A DNA stretch of 40,280 nt, from positions 1 to 40,280 of the forward strand of contig JAHRWZ010000001.1 of assembly GCA_019104865.1 (NCBI GenBank). Reading direction: 5' to 3'. The notes under the pieces were generated by a model. It ran no database searches, was not told the origin of the DNA, and saw nothing but the letters and a program-made list of their open reading frames with translations. This document shows positions 8,390-16,926 of the stretch, in pieces. Source of the DNA: Castellaniella sp. (GTDB lineage: Bacteria; Pseudomonadota; Gammaproteobacteria; Burkholderiales; Burkholderiaceae_B). The first letter of the stretch is position 1. Each line of letters begins with the position of its first letter. Made by a program: the position numbers and the translations under genes.

Positions 8390-9544
8390 ATGCGCAGCAC
8401 CTGCAAGATTCTGTTCCTCTCGCTCCTGGCCGCGGGCGGCCTCTCCACCGCGCAGGCCGCGGACATCAAGATCGGCATCGCCGAAGCGCTTTCGGGCCTG
8501 GCCGCGCAATACGGGCACTCCATCCGCAACGGCTTCGAACTCGCCGCCTCGGAAATCAACGCCGCCGGCGGCATCGACGGCAACAAGATCCAGTTCGTCG
8601 TCGAAGACGAGCGGGGCAAAAAAGAAGATGCGATCAACGCCTTCAAGAAACTCGTCTTCGCCGACAAAGTCCTGATGGTGTTCGGTCCGACCCTGTCCAA
8701 TTCAGCCCAGGCGGCAGACCCCATCGCGCAATCCGCCAAGACCGTCGTCTTCGGCACCTCGAATACCGCGGACGGCATCACGTCGATCGGCAACTACGTC
8801 TTCCGCAATTCGGTCACCGAATCCGACGTGCTGCCGGTGACGCTTTCCGTTGCACAGCACAAGCTGAACCTGAAGAAAGTCGCTGTCCTGTATGGCAACG
8901 ACGACGTCTTCACCGTCAGCGGCTACGACAACTTCAAGAAGGCGCTGGCCGACCTGAAGATCCCCGTGACCACGACCGAAACGTTCGCCAAGGGCGACGT
9001 CGACTTCAAGGCTCAGCTCACCAAGATCGCCGGCACGAATCCGGATGCCATCGTCCTGTCGGCGCTGCTGGCCGAGGGCGCGCCCATCATGGTCCAGGCC
9101 CGACAATTGGGAATCAAGGCGCCCTTCATCGGCGGCAACGGCATGAATTCGGTCAAGGTCTTCACCCTGGCTCCGGGCGCGTCGTCCAACGACCTGTGGG
9201 TCGGCAGCCCCTGGTCCATCGACAACAAGACGCCCGAAAACACCAAGTTCATCGCCGCCTACAAGACCAAGTTCAACGCGGACCCCGACCAGTTTTCGGC
9301 CCAGTCCTACGATGCCATGTACATCGTCGCGCAGGCCATGAAGCAGGTGAAATTCACCGGCGACCTGGCCGCCGAACGCGCCGCCCTGCGCAACGCGTTG
9401 CCCAGCGTCAAATGGACGGGAGCGACAGGCCCGTTCGAATTCGCCCAGGCCAAGAACAAGGCCGGACAACCGGCGGGCTATGACGCCAGGCAGACCGCCA
9501 TCGTCAGCGTCACCCGCGACGGCAAATACGTCATCGAGAAATAA
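8390..9544 (+). CDS. livK: Branched-chain amino acid-type ABC transporter, substrate-binding protein
   Basis: A 384-residue periplasmic binding protein of the Leu/Ile/Val (type I) fold. It has a cleavable Sec signal peptide ending in the AQA motif near residue 23. The mature start ADIKIGIAEALSGLAAQYG and the segments NGFELAASEINAAGGIDG and ALLAEGAPIMVQARQLG are typical of Peripla_BP_6. The true ligand may be a branched-chain amino acid, another amino acid, an amide or an aromatic acid. It is the first gene of a complete K-H-M-G-F operon; an AAGGG Shine-Dalgarno precedes the ATG at 8390. The longer upstream frame is not used because the signal peptide starts at 8390. Confidence 0.9.
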   Translation: MRSTCKILFLSLLAAGGLSTAQAADIKIGIAEALSGLAAQYGHSIRNGFELAASEINAAGGIDGNKIQFVVEDERGKKEDAINAFKKLVFADKVLMVFGPTLSNSAQAADPIAQSAKTVVFGTSNTADGITSIGNYVFRNSVTESDVLPVTLSVAQHKLNLKKVAVLYGNDDVFTVSGYDNFKKALADLKIPVTTTETFAKGDVDFKAQLTKIAGTNPDAIVLSALLAEGAPIMVQARQLGIKAPFIGGNGMNSVKVFTLAPGASSNDLWVGSPWSIDNKTPENTKFIAAYKTKFNADPDQFSAQSYDAMYIVAQAMKQVKFTGDLAAERAALRNALPSVKWTGATGPFEFAQAKNKAGQPAGYDARQTAIVSVTRDGKYVIEK

Positions 9545-9589
9545 CCCACCCCCCTCTCGCATCCGGCGCAACCACACAGGGATCCGGGC

Positions 9590-10471
9590 ATGCTGGCACA
9601 ACAACTGGTCAACGCCTTGTCCCTGGGCTGCGTCTACGCGCTCTTCGCCCTGGGCTTCACGCTGATTTTCGGCGTGCTCGACGTCATCAATCTGTCGCAT
9701 GGCGCGGTCTTCATGTCCGGATCCTATGCCGCCCTGTATTTGATCACCCGGCTGGGCCTGCCGCCGGCCGCCGGGCTCGTGGCCGCCTTCGCGGCCGCGG
9801 GCGCGCTCGGTGCCCTGATCGACCAGCTGGTGCTGCGGCCGCTGCGCAAGCGGGGCGCACCCCAGCTGATCCCCATGATCGCCACCATCGGGATCGCCAT
9901 CATCCTGACCAATGGCGCCCAGGGTATCTTCGGTCCGGACAACCAGCGCTTTCCCCATGGCACGGTCCCCAGCCAGACCCTGATCCTGGCAGGGGTGCGG
10001 ATCACGGTGGTCGAGATCGGCATCATTTTCCTGTCGTTCGCCCTGATGGCGCTGCTCATGTTCATGCTGCGCCGCACGCGCCTGGGACGCGCCCTGCGCG
10101 CCGTGGCTGAATCCCCCAAGGCGGCCTCGCTGCTGGGCATTCATGTCGAACGCGTCTTCCTGACCACCTCGTTCGCCGCCGGCGGCCTGGGCGGCATCGC
10201 CGGGGTGCTCATCGGCCTGTATTCCGACGCGATCTATCCGCTGATGGGCGAGCCGATGCTGCAGAAAGGGATCGCCGTCGTCATCCTGGGGGGGCTGGGC
10301 AGCATCCCCGGCGCCCTGCTGGGCGGCATCTTCCTCGGGTTCTCCGAAGTCTTCTCTGTCGCATACATCGGCTCGACGATGCGCGACGCCGTGGCCTTTG
10401 GCCTGCTATTCCTGGTGCTGCTGCTGCGTCCACAAGGACTGTTCAGCAAAGCCACGCAACGCAAGGCATAA
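9590..10471 (+). CDS. livH: Branched-chain amino acid-type ABC transporter permease LivH
   Basis: A 293-residue inner-membrane permease with eight or more hydrophobic segments. It starts with LVNALSLGCVYALFALGFTLIFG and includes the INLSHGA motif typical of LivH. The cytoplasmic coupling loop RRTRLGRALRAVAESPKAASLLGI (EAA-like) contacts the ATPases. It forms the membrane channel with LivM. It lies 45 bp after the binding protein and 13 bp before livM. Confidence 0.92.
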   Translation: MLAQQLVNALSLGCVYALFALGFTLIFGVLDVINLSHGAVFMSGSYAALYLITRLGLPPAAGLVAAFAAAGALGALIDQLVLRPLRKRGAPQLIPMIATIGIAIILTNGAQGIFGPDNQRFPHGTVPSQTLILAGVRITVVEIGIIFLSFALMALLMFMLRRTRLGRALRAVAESPKAASLLGIHVERVFLTTSFAAGGLGGIAGVLIGLYSDAIYPLMGEPMLQKGIAVVILGGLGSIPGALLGGIFLGFSEVFSVAYIGSTMRDAVAFGLLFLVLLLRPQGLFSKATQRKA

Positions 10472-10484
10472 GGGCCACAGCGAC

Positions 10485-11354
10485 ATGAGCGGCAATCTGA
10501 CGACATTCTGGGATATCTACAGCAACCTCGTGCTTTCGCTGGGCACCAACGCCCTGCTGGCGCTCTCCATCTGGCTGACGCTGGATTGCGGGATGCTGTC
10601 CATCGCCAACGCGGCCTTCATGGGGATCGGCGCTTACGCATCCGCACTGATCACAGTCAATTTCGGCGCGCCTTTCCCTCTGGCCCTGGCTGCAGGCATG
10701 CTGGCGCCCGCCCTGGCTGCGGCCATCATCGGACTGCCCACCATCCGCCTGTCCGGCGTCTATCTGGCGATGGCGACACTGGCCTTCGGCGAGGTCATCC
10801 GGGTCATCATCCTCAACACGCAGTCAGTAACCGGCGGCGCACTGGGCCTGAACGGCATCCCGCAGCTGACGCAGTGGTGGCACGTCCTGCTGGCCGTCGT
10901 CGTCGTGATGCTGATCCTGTGGCGCCTCAGGATCTCGAAGATCGGCCGCGCGTTCGATGCAATCCGCGGCGACGAGACGGCCGCCAGCCTGATGGGTGTC
11001 AACATCGTCGCCAACAAGATACTGGCCTTCGTCCTGGGGGCCGCGATCGCCGGACTGGCAGGCGCCCTCAACGCCCACCTGACCTTCTTCATCGGGCCCG
11101 AGGAATACGGCTTCGGGCGGGCGGTCGACATCCTGACCATGACCATCCTGGGCGGGATCGGCGGGCTGACCGGGCCCGTGCTGGGCGGGATGATCGTCAC
11201 GCTGCTGCCCGAGGTCCTGCGCGGACTGGCCGGGTTCCGGCTGATCGCCAACGGTCTGATCCTGGTGCTGATCGTCCTGTTCCTGCCGCGCGGCATCTGG
11301 GACCCGGCACGCTACGCGCAATGGCTGCGCCGCGGAGACAGACGCCGTGCTTGA
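10485..11354 (+). CDS. livM: Branched-chain amino acid-type ABC transporter permease LivM
   Basis: A 289-residue inner-membrane permease partner of LivH. It has the LivM signatures GMLSIANAAFMGIGAYASAL and IRLSGVYLAMATLAFGEVIR, and the coupling loop SKIGRAFDAIRGDETAASLMGV. ATG at 10485 follows livH by 13 bp; a longer upstream frame overlaps livH and lacks family sequence. Its 3' end overlaps the GTG start of livG by 8 bp. Confidence 0.92.
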   Translation: MSGNLTTFWDIYSNLVLSLGTNALLALSIWLTLDCGMLSIANAAFMGIGAYASALITVNFGAPFPLALAAGMLAPALAAAIIGLPTIRLSGVYLAMATLAFGEVIRVIILNTQSVTGGALGLNGIPQLTQWWHVLLAVVVVMLILWRLRISKIGRAFDAIRGDETAASLMGVNIVANKILAFVLGAAIAGLAGALNAHLTFFIGPEEYGFGRAVDILTMTILGGIGGLTGPVLGGMIVTLLPEVLRGLAGFRLIANGLILVLIVLFLPRGIWDPARYAQWLRRGDRRRA

Positions 11355-12135
11355 ACTCTCCAACATCGCCCTGCATTTCGGCGGGCTGCAGGTGCTGCAC
11401 GATGTCAGCATCCAGGTGCCCCAAGGGTCCATCTTCGGTCTGATCGGCCCCAATGGCGCGGGCAAGACGACGATCTTCAACCTGATCACCGGGCTGCTCG
11501 CGCCGAATAAGGGCGCACTCTCATTCGACGGCCACGCGCTGCAAGGTCTCAAGCCGCACCAGATCACCCGCCTGGGCCTGGCGCGCACCTTCCAGAACAT
11601 CCGGCTGTTCAAGGAAATGACCCTGCTGCAGAACGTCGTCGTCGGCGCCTACCGGCACATGCACTATGGGTTCGCCTCGCTGCTGCTGGGGTTGCCGGAT
11701 TATCGCCACCAGGAGGCCCGGGCGCGCGAGCGCGCCATGGAACTGCTCACCTGGATGAAACTCGACCATAAGGCGCAGGAACTCGCCGACCATCTGTCGT
11801 ACGGGGAACAACGCCGCCTCGAACTGGCGCGGGCGCTCGCGACGGAGCCCCGGCTCCTGCTGCTCGACGAGCCCGTGGCCGGCATGAATACCGGCGAACG
11901 CGCCGAACTGATGCACAACCTCCAAGGCATCCACGACCGCGGCTACACCATCCTGATGATCGAGCACGACATGCACTTCGTCATGGGCCTGTGCGACCGG
12001 ATCGCCGTGCTGAACTTCGGCCGGATCATCGCCGCGGGCGAGCCCCAATCCATCCGCGAGAACCCCGAAGTCATCGAAGCCTACCTAGGTCGCGACGAGG
12101 ACGCCGATTCTCCGGCGCCAAAGGCCATGCCATGA
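11347..12135 (+). CDS. livG: Branched-chain amino acid-type ABC transporter ATP-binding protein LivG
   Basis: A 262-residue ABC ATPase. Walker A GPNGAGKT is at residues 34-41, the Q-loop is in ARTFQNIRLF, the signature is LSYGEQRRLELARAL, and Walker B is LLLLDEPVAGM followed by the switch histidine in MIEHDMHFVM. The degenerate LSYGEQ signature and MIEHDM are typical of LivG. It energises uptake with LivF. It starts with GTG at 11347, overlapping livM by 8 bp, and its last 4 bases overlap livF. Confidence 0.93.
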   Translation: MLELSNIALHFGGLQVLHDVSIQVPQGSIFGLIGPNGAGKTTIFNLITGLLAPNKGALSFDGHALQGLKPHQITRLGLARTFQNIRLFKEMTLLQNVVVGAYRHMHYGFASLLLGLPDYRHQEARARERAMELLTWMKLDHKAQELADHLSYGEQRRLELARALATEPRLLLLDEPVAGMNTGERAELMHNLQGIHDRGYTILMIEHDMHFVMGLCDRIAVLNFGRIIAAGEPQSIRENPEVIEAYLGRDEDADSPAPKAMP

Positions 12136-12860
12136 CCGCGGCGCTCCAGGTCGACGGCCTGATGGTCCGCTACGGCCACGTCGAAGCCGTTCGCGGCATC
12201 GACTTCACGCTTGAACAGGGCGGAATCACAGCCCTGGTGGGCGCCAACGGAGCCGGCAAATCCACCACCCTGCTGGCGCTGTCCGGCCTGGTCCCCAAGG
12301 CGGCGGGGTCCGTCGTGTTCGACGGCGAGGACATCACCCGTCTTGCCCCCCACCAGATCGTCGCGCGCGGCATCATCCAGGTGCCCGAGGGGCGGGCCAT
12401 CCTGACGACCATGACGGTCCGCGAAAATCTTGAACTCGGCGCCTATCGCTGCGGCAACAATGGCGCACCCAAGGATTTCGACTACGTCTTCGCGCTCTTT
12501 CCACGCCTGAAGGAACGGCTCGACGGGCTGGCCGGCAACCTGTCGGGCGGCGAACAGCAGATGCTGGCCATCGCCCGCGCGCTCATGGCCAAGCCGCGCC
12601 TGCTGCTGCTCGACGAGCCCTCCATGGGCCTGGCCCCCCTCCTCGTCCAAGAGATCTTCCATGCCCTGCGTGCCATCAATGCCGACGGGCTGACGCTCTT
12701 TCTGGTGGAACAGAACGTCCGTCAGGCGCTCAGGATCGCGCAGCAAGGCTACGTCCTGGAAAACGGCAACCTGGCGCTCTCGGGATCCGGGGCCGAGCTG
12801 CTGAACGACCCGCGCGTCCTGCATGCCTATCTGGGTGTGGCATCTCAGGGTAATTACTAA
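12132..12860 (+). CDS. livF: Branched-chain amino acid-type ABC transporter ATP-binding protein LivF
   Basis: A 242-residue ABC ATPase. Walker A GANGAGKS is at residues 37-44, the LivF-specific PEGRAILTTMTVRENL follows the Q-loop, the signature is LSGGEQQMLAIARAL, and Walker B is LLLLDEPSMGL. The ATG at 12132 overlaps the livG stop (ATGA). It is the last gene of the operon; an intrinsic terminator follows 35 bp after the stop codon. Confidence 0.94.
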   Translation: MTAALQVDGLMVRYGHVEAVRGIDFTLEQGGITALVGANGAGKSTTLLALSGLVPKAAGSVVFDGEDITRLAPHQIVARGIIQVPEGRAILTTMTVRENLELGAYRCGNNGAPKDFDYVFALFPRLKERLDGLAGNLSGGEQQMLAIARALMAKPRLLLLDEPSMGLAPLLVQEIFHALRAINADGLTLFLVEQNVRQALRIAQQGYVLENGNLALSGSGAELLNDPRVLHAYLGVASQGNY

Positions 12861-12895
12861 TGCAATCCAGGCTGCGGATTTCTATACTGAAGCCG

Positions 12896-12915
12896 CTACC
12901 AGAGTGGTAGTTTTT
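12896..12915 (+). terminator. Rho-independent terminator after livF
   Basis: CTACCA-GAG-TGGTAG: 6-bp perfect stem, 3-nt loop, followed by TTTTT. It lies 35 bp downstream of the livF stop and should end the liv operon transcript. Confidence 0.7.
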
Positions 12916-12925
12916 CATCGCCTTT

Positions 12926-13005
12926 GCGGCGGTGATCCGGCACTGCGCCCATGCAGTGCTTACCGCCCCAGCGGCGGTAGGGCCCCACCAAAAGGTGGGG
13001 CCTTT
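12926..13005 (+). ncRNA. Stacked hairpins with alternative pairing; candidate small RNA or switch-like element
   Basis: Three adjacent perfect hairpins lie between the liv terminator and the end of the diguanylate cyclase gene: GCACTGC/GCAGTGC (12940-12959), TACCGCC/GGCGGTA (12961-12979) and GGCCCCACC-AAAA-GGTGGGGCC (12981-13002). ACCGCC (12962-12967) can also pair with GGCGGT at 12928-12933, enclosing the first hairpin and excluding the second. The third hairpin is followed only by TTTACGTTTTT, so it is an imperfect terminator. No promoter is clear (TATACT at 12883-12888 is a possible -10). Function is not known. Confidence 0.35.
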
Positions 13006-13025
13006 ACGTTTTTGCAGTTTTACGT

Positions 13026-14627
13026 TCAGATTTCCCCGCGCGGCAGGCGTCCGGATTCCCCGAATTCGCCATCCCTGGCCACCCGGTTGCGCCCCGCTTC
13101 CTTGGCACGGTACAGAGCCTGATCGGCCGCCTTCAGAACGGCGTCCATGTCGCCCCGAGTCCAGGCAGCCACCCCGATCGACACTGTGACGGCGCCCTCG
13201 GGCAGGATCGAGGCCTGCTCCACGCTTGCCCGCAAACGCTCGGCCACGCTGACGGCGACTTCCAGCCCCATCCCGGGCAACAGGATCAGAAATTCCTCGC
13301 CGCCCATCCGGAACAGCGAATCCCCTTGGCGCGCGTGACCGCGCATCAGCTCGCCGACTCGGCGGATTACCCGATCGCCCACGTCATGTCCATAGTGGTC
13401 GTTGATACGCTTGAAGAAATCAATATCCAACACCATCACGGCAAAAGACCGCCCGAGAGTCCTGGACGTCCGCAGTGCGACATCCAGTGCCCGGCGATTG
13501 CCCAGCCCGGTCAATGGGTCCGTATGGGCGGCATCAAGTAGTAATCCGAACTGGCTACGCACTGCGCCGGCCCCCAGCAGCAAAGCCCGCTTGAGCTGCT
13601 GGGCCTCGAAATACCAGCAGCTCACCTGGCCGATACGCTGAGCCAGGCCCTCGCCATACCCATCGCGCACGATCAGCGCCAGTTGCCTCAGGGGGCGTGA
13701 AATCCAGCGCGACAACAGCCACAACAGAACCAGCAGCGCCATGGCAGGCACCAACACCCGCCAGGACACGCGCCACATCAGATCGTCGACCGGGCGGAGA
13801 GCCACCGAGGTCGGGCGCTGCACCACGACGCCCCAGTCGGCGACCGGCACATGGGCATAGCCCGCCAACATGTCGATCCCCTGGCTGTTGACCAGCCGCT
13901 GGCGACCCGAACGTCCTTGCAGCACGGCGTCGATCACCGGATTACCCAGAATGGACTGACCGATGCGATCCGGCTGGGGATGATAGATCAGCCGCCGCGA
14001 TGAATCGACCACGTAGACATAGGTCTCATCGTGGAAATACTGTTGTCCGAACAGCCGTGACACTCCCCCGTCGGTTTTCAGATAGAGGGCGCCCGCGATA
14101 TAGCCCAGGTAGCGCATGTCCGGCGCATAAAGCGGATGCGTCATCAGGACCGCCAGATCGCCCAGCACCGTGATGAAAGGCTTGCTGATGGCGGGCACCT
14201 GATGCCGCGAGACCGACAGCGGTTCGTCCGTATCCACCCGATGCCCCTTCAAAAAACGCAGTGCGCCAGGGGAAACCACCTGAAGCACCCCGTGCTCATC
14301 AGTGATGGAGACCACATTGAAACCGATCCCCTGCTGGCGCAGACGTTCGACTTCGGCCTGCAGCACCGCGGGCGTCATGCCGGATTTCTCAATGATGTCG
14401 GCGGAATAGGCCATGCCGTGCTGCGCCTGCCGCAGAAGGTCAGACGCCGTGGCTGCAAGCTTGGCGGCGAAGACCTCGTTGGTGGACAGCACCTCGTCGA
14501 TCAGCTGCTGCCGCTGCGCTTGATAGGTACCGGCCAGGCCGGCCACCAGCATGACGAGCATGCTGAAAATGGACAACACCAGGATGAGCTGACGCAGATT
14601 GATTCTGGAGGGTCGCCGGATATGCAT
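13026..14627 (-). CDS. Membrane-bound diguanylate cyclase with periplasmic dCACHE-type sensor
   Basis: A 533-residue protein. Transmembrane helix 1 is at residues 13-34, a periplasmic sensor of about 250 residues resembles a double-CACHE domain, helix 2 is at 291-307, and a cytoplasmic GGDEF domain covers about 365-520. The active-site motif is GGEEF (442-446) and a complete allosteric inhibition site RQGD sits five residues before it (433-436). The enzyme is therefore predicted to make cyclic di-GMP and to be product-inhibited. The sensor ligand is unknown; family ligands are often amino or carboxylic acids. GAGG lies 7 nt before the ATG. It is monocistronic, with a palindrome upstream. Confidence 0.9.
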   Translation of the reverse strand: MHIRRPSRINLRQLILVLSIFSMLVMLVAGLAGTYQAQRQQLIDEVLSTNEVFAAKLAATASDLLRQAQHGMAYSADIIEKSGMTPAVLQAEVERLRQQGIGFNVVSITDEHGVLQVVSPGALRFLKGHRVDTDEPLSVSRHQVPAISKPFITVLGDLAVLMTHPLYAPDMRYLGYIAGALYLKTDGGVSRLFGQQYFHDETYVYVVDSSRRLIYHPQPDRIGQSILGNPVIDAVLQGRSGRQRLVNSQGIDMLAGYAHVPVADWGVVVQRPTSVALRPVDDLMWRVSWRVLVPAMALLVLLWLLSRWISRPLRQLALIVRDGYGEGLAQRIGQVSCWYFEAQQLKRALLLGAGAVRSQFGLLLDAAHTDPLTGLGNRRALDVALRTSRTLGRSFAVMVLDIDFFKRINDHYGHDVGDRVIRRVGELMRGHARQGDSLFRMGGEEFLILLPGMGLEVAVSVAERLRASVEQASILPEGAVTVSIGVAAWTRGDMDAVLKAADQALYRAKEAGRNRVARDGEFGESGRLPRGEI

Positions 14628-14751
14628 TCCTGTTCCTCGATTGTGCCGGGCAAGCTGTGCCGAATCCGGTTGCGGCCGTCAGGCTACTGTGCCACCACCG
14701 GGCCAAAGCCCGAAATTCCCGCATGCAACGCTCACACGGCTCGCAAACTTG

Positions 14752-14769
14752 TCGTACGGATCTGTACGA
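14752..14769. promoter_or_regulatory. Inverted repeat upstream of the diguanylate cyclase gene
   Basis: TCGTAC and GTACGA (perfect 6-bp arms) flank GGATCT. It lies 125 bp upstream of the cyclase ATG and just beyond the stop of the neighbouring hypothetical gene. It has no T-run on either strand, so it looks more like an operator than a terminator. Confidence 0.3.
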
Positions 14770-14772
14770 AAC

Positions 14773-15525
14773 TCAGTGTCTGGCGGCATCGTGGGCATGC
14801 TGCCAGCCCAGGACCGCCTGGGTGGCATGCGCCATGATGCGTTCGTAGTGCTCACGCGGCAGCGCTTCGCGCAAGGCGGCAAACAGACACCGGGTGCCGC
14901 TCTGGGCAAGCTCGGGCAGATCCGTGTGATCGATCAGGCCGATCTGAACGTGGGCCAAGGTATCGGCCACCAGCCGCCACCCCAGTGTGGGCATGCGGGC
15001 ATCCAGCGCCAGCAGCAGGCTGCCCAACGTATGCAGGACTGGCTGCGCGGCCTCGAGATCGGTCTCGGCCGCCATGGCATGCCACAAAGCCAGATGGATC
15101 GCGCGCCGCAGCTCGATCTTGAAGTCGATGGCGGCCCCTTCGACTGCGTCGATCTGCGCGAACCACCGCTGGAAGCAAGCGTCTTCCTGCGGATCCAGAT
15201 CGGTGCGCAGGCCGCCCAACAAGGCTGACAGCACAGGCATGGCCGTGATCCCGAAGGCCTGGCTGAAGGCCAGGCCCCATTGGTCCAGCCCCGTCAGCAG
15301 CAACGCCAGCCGTAGCGCCCGCGCATCGCACGAATTCGCCGCGTCGCACCAGGCAGCGCCACGATCCCGCAGCTCATCCAGCGTGGATTGACTCGCCTGG
15401 GAACCGGCCGCCTGGCGAAACGCCAGGGTGAACAGACGTTGTGCCAGATGGGCGGCCTCGGCCTGCGTCTGCGGCAAAGCCAGACCGGCAAGCGGATCCG
15501 TGATGTCGGCGGGTTCCTGGGGCAT
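14773..15525 (-). CDS. Hypothetical protein, unrecognised
   Basis: A 250-residue protein I do not recognise. It is rich in Ala and Leu, predicted almost wholly alpha-helical, and has no signal peptide or clear membrane span. Tryptophan- and Cys-containing segments (GAAWCDAANSCDA, CFQRWFAQID) punctuate the helices, and it ends in HATQAVLGWQHAHDAARH. ATG at 15525 is chosen because AGAGG lies 7 nt upstream; a TTG at 15540 is the alternative. It stands just downstream of tRNA-Met and its terminator, so it probably has its own promoter. The clean codon use and long uninterrupted frame support a real gene. Confidence 0.7.
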   Translation of the reverse strand: MPQEPADITDPLAGLALPQTQAEAAHLAQRLFTLAFRQAAGSQASQSTLDELRDRGAAWCDAANSCDARALRLALLLTGLDQWGLAFSQAFGITAMPVLSALLGGLRTDLDPQEDACFQRWFAQIDAVEGAAIDFKIELRRAIHLALWHAMAAETDLEAAQPVLHTLGSLLLALDARMPTLGWRLVADTLAHVQIGLIDHTDLPELAQSGTRCLFAALREALPREHYERIMAHATQAVLGWQHAHDAARH

Positions 15526-15540
15526 GGGTGCCTCTGTCAA

Positions 15541-15574
15541 GAAAAAAGCCCTTAGATTGGGGGTCTAAGGGCTT
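15541..15574 (-). terminator. Rho-independent terminator of tRNA-Met
   Basis: On the minus strand AAGCCCTTAGA and TCTAAGGGCTT form an 11-bp perfect stem with a 7-nt loop, followed by a T-run. It lies 14 nt past the tRNA 3' end and 15 nt before the next gene's start. Confidence 0.88.
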
Positions 15575-15588
15575 GATCCATCGAATTC

Positions 15589-15665
<77 letters not shown>

Positions 15666-15675
15666 AAAGCACGAG

Positions 15676-15703
15676 ATTATAGCAAGAAATCTTCCGCATG
15701 CAA
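15676..15703 (-). promoter_or_regulatory. Promoter of tRNA-Met
   Basis: Minus strand -35 TTGCAT (15703-15698), 16-bp spacer, consensus -10 TATAAT (15681-15676), placing the start a few bases before the mature tRNA 5' end at 15665. The -35 hexamer is the same as that of tRNA-Lys. Confidence 0.8.
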
Positions 15704-15784
15704 GCGCCGACCCTACCCAACTTGATTTCGTGCCCATCACCGCAGCATACTGAACCATCATCATCAACCACATCGAGATCCCGG

Positions 15785-16876
15785 ATGAATGGTACGGACA
15801 TCACCTTCGAACAGCGCGCCCAGGGTGCCCTGATGGGGGCCTTCATCGGCGACGCGCTGGCTCTGGGCCCCCACTGGTACTACGACCTGGAAGCCCTGCG
15901 CCACGACTATGGCAACTGGATCACCGATTACACCGACCCACGCCCGGACCGCTATCACGGCGGGCTGAAGGCGGGTCAGTCCTCACAGGCCGGGTACATC
16001 CTGGATCTGCTGGCGCATTCGCTGGCGGACCGGGGCCGGTACGACGAGCCCGATTTTTGCCGGCGGCTGGACCAGGATCTGTTTCCCAAACTGGATGGCA
16101 CGCCGATGAATGGGCCGGGCGGCTATACCAGCCAGTCGATACGCGAAACCTGGCGGTTGCGGGTGCGCGAACACCGCCCCTGGGGGCAGGCCGCCGGCGT
16201 GGCCGACACGACCGAGGCGGCCGAGCGCATCCTGGCTCTGGCCATCCGCTACGCACACAACCCTGCGGAACTGGCCCAGCAGGTATCCGCCAACACGGCG
16301 CTGACCCAATACGACACCACCGTCATGGCCATGACGGTGGCCTACGGCTGCATCCTTGGCAGTCTGGTGCGCGGAGAACCGCTGGATGAGCAGACCTCGG
16401 GCCGGCTGATGGCCATGGTGCACGACGGTATCCTGCCCTTCCATGCAGTCACATCCGTCGGCGAGCAGGCCGTGCCTCCCGGCCCCGCAGCCGTACGGCA
16501 AGTGGGCCAGTTTCCCTCGCCCGACGCCTTGCTGACGGTATCCTGCATCCTGCGCGCTACGCAGGACCTCGACATCCGCATCGAGCCCGCCTGGAAGGCA
16601 TCCCTGGTCTATGGAATGCCCTGCGCCGTCTACCACCAGTTCCCGGCCGCCTACTATCTGGCCGGACGCTTCCAGGGCGATTTCGAATCCGCCGTCCTGC
16701 ACGCGGTCAACGGCGGCGGCCAGAACCAGGCGCGCGCCATCCTGACCGGCGCGTTGGCCGGTGCGATCGGCGGCATCCAGTCGATCCCGGATCGCTTCCT
16801 GAAAGGACTGGAATTCAGCCAGGAACGGCAGGATCTGGCGCGAAAACTGGCACGGCAAGCCAACGCGGCCACCTGA
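15785..16876 (+). CDS. ADP-ribosylglycohydrolase-fold protein with degenerate metal sites
   Basis: A 363-residue all-helical protein matching the ADP-ribosylglycohydrolase (ARH/DraG) family in order and length. The N-terminal motif GALMGAFIGDALALG (Asp23) and C-terminal ARAILTGALAGAIGGIQSIP align well. Both usual magnesium motifs are altered: the TDDT-type motif is replaced by SSQAGY (66-71), and the GGDTDT-type motif by GGGQNQ (310-315). The family removes ADP-ribose from proteins or O-acetyl-ADP-ribose. This one may be catalytically different, metal-independent or a binding protein. ATG at 15785 is chosen because the family N-terminus starts just after. Confidence 0.8.
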   Translation: MNGTDITFEQRAQGALMGAFIGDALALGPHWYYDLEALRHDYGNWITDYTDPRPDRYHGGLKAGQSSQAGYILDLLAHSLADRGRYDEPDFCRRLDQDLFPKLDGTPMNGPGGYTSQSIRETWRLRVREHRPWGQAAGVADTTEAAERILALAIRYAHNPAELAQQVSANTALTQYDTTVMAMTVAYGCILGSLVRGEPLDEQTSGRLMAMVHDGILPFHAVTSVGEQAVPPGPAAVRQVGQFPSPDALLTVSCILRATQDLDIRIEPAWKASLVYGMPCAVYHQFPAAYYLAGRFQGDFESAVLHAVNGGGQNQARAILTGALAGAIGGIQSIPDRFLKGLEFSQERQDLARKLARQANAAT

Positions 16877-16886
16877 CGCCAGCATC

Positions 16887-16920
16887 CGGGCGGGCCGCCA
16901 TCTTTCGCGCGGCCTGCCCG
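16887..16920. terminator. Hairpin between convergent genes
   Basis: CGGGCGGGCCGC and GCGGCCTGCCCG form a 12-bp stem with one G-T wobble and a 10-nt loop, between the stops of the ARH-like gene and the lipoprotein gene. No T-run follows on either strand, so its strength as a terminator is uncertain. Confidence 0.4.
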
Positions 16921-16926
16921 ACCCGT

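Noticed and set aside
8702..10144. 480-codon open frame on the minus strand across livK and livH
   Set aside because: Antisense shadow of the Liv operon with low-complexity composition.
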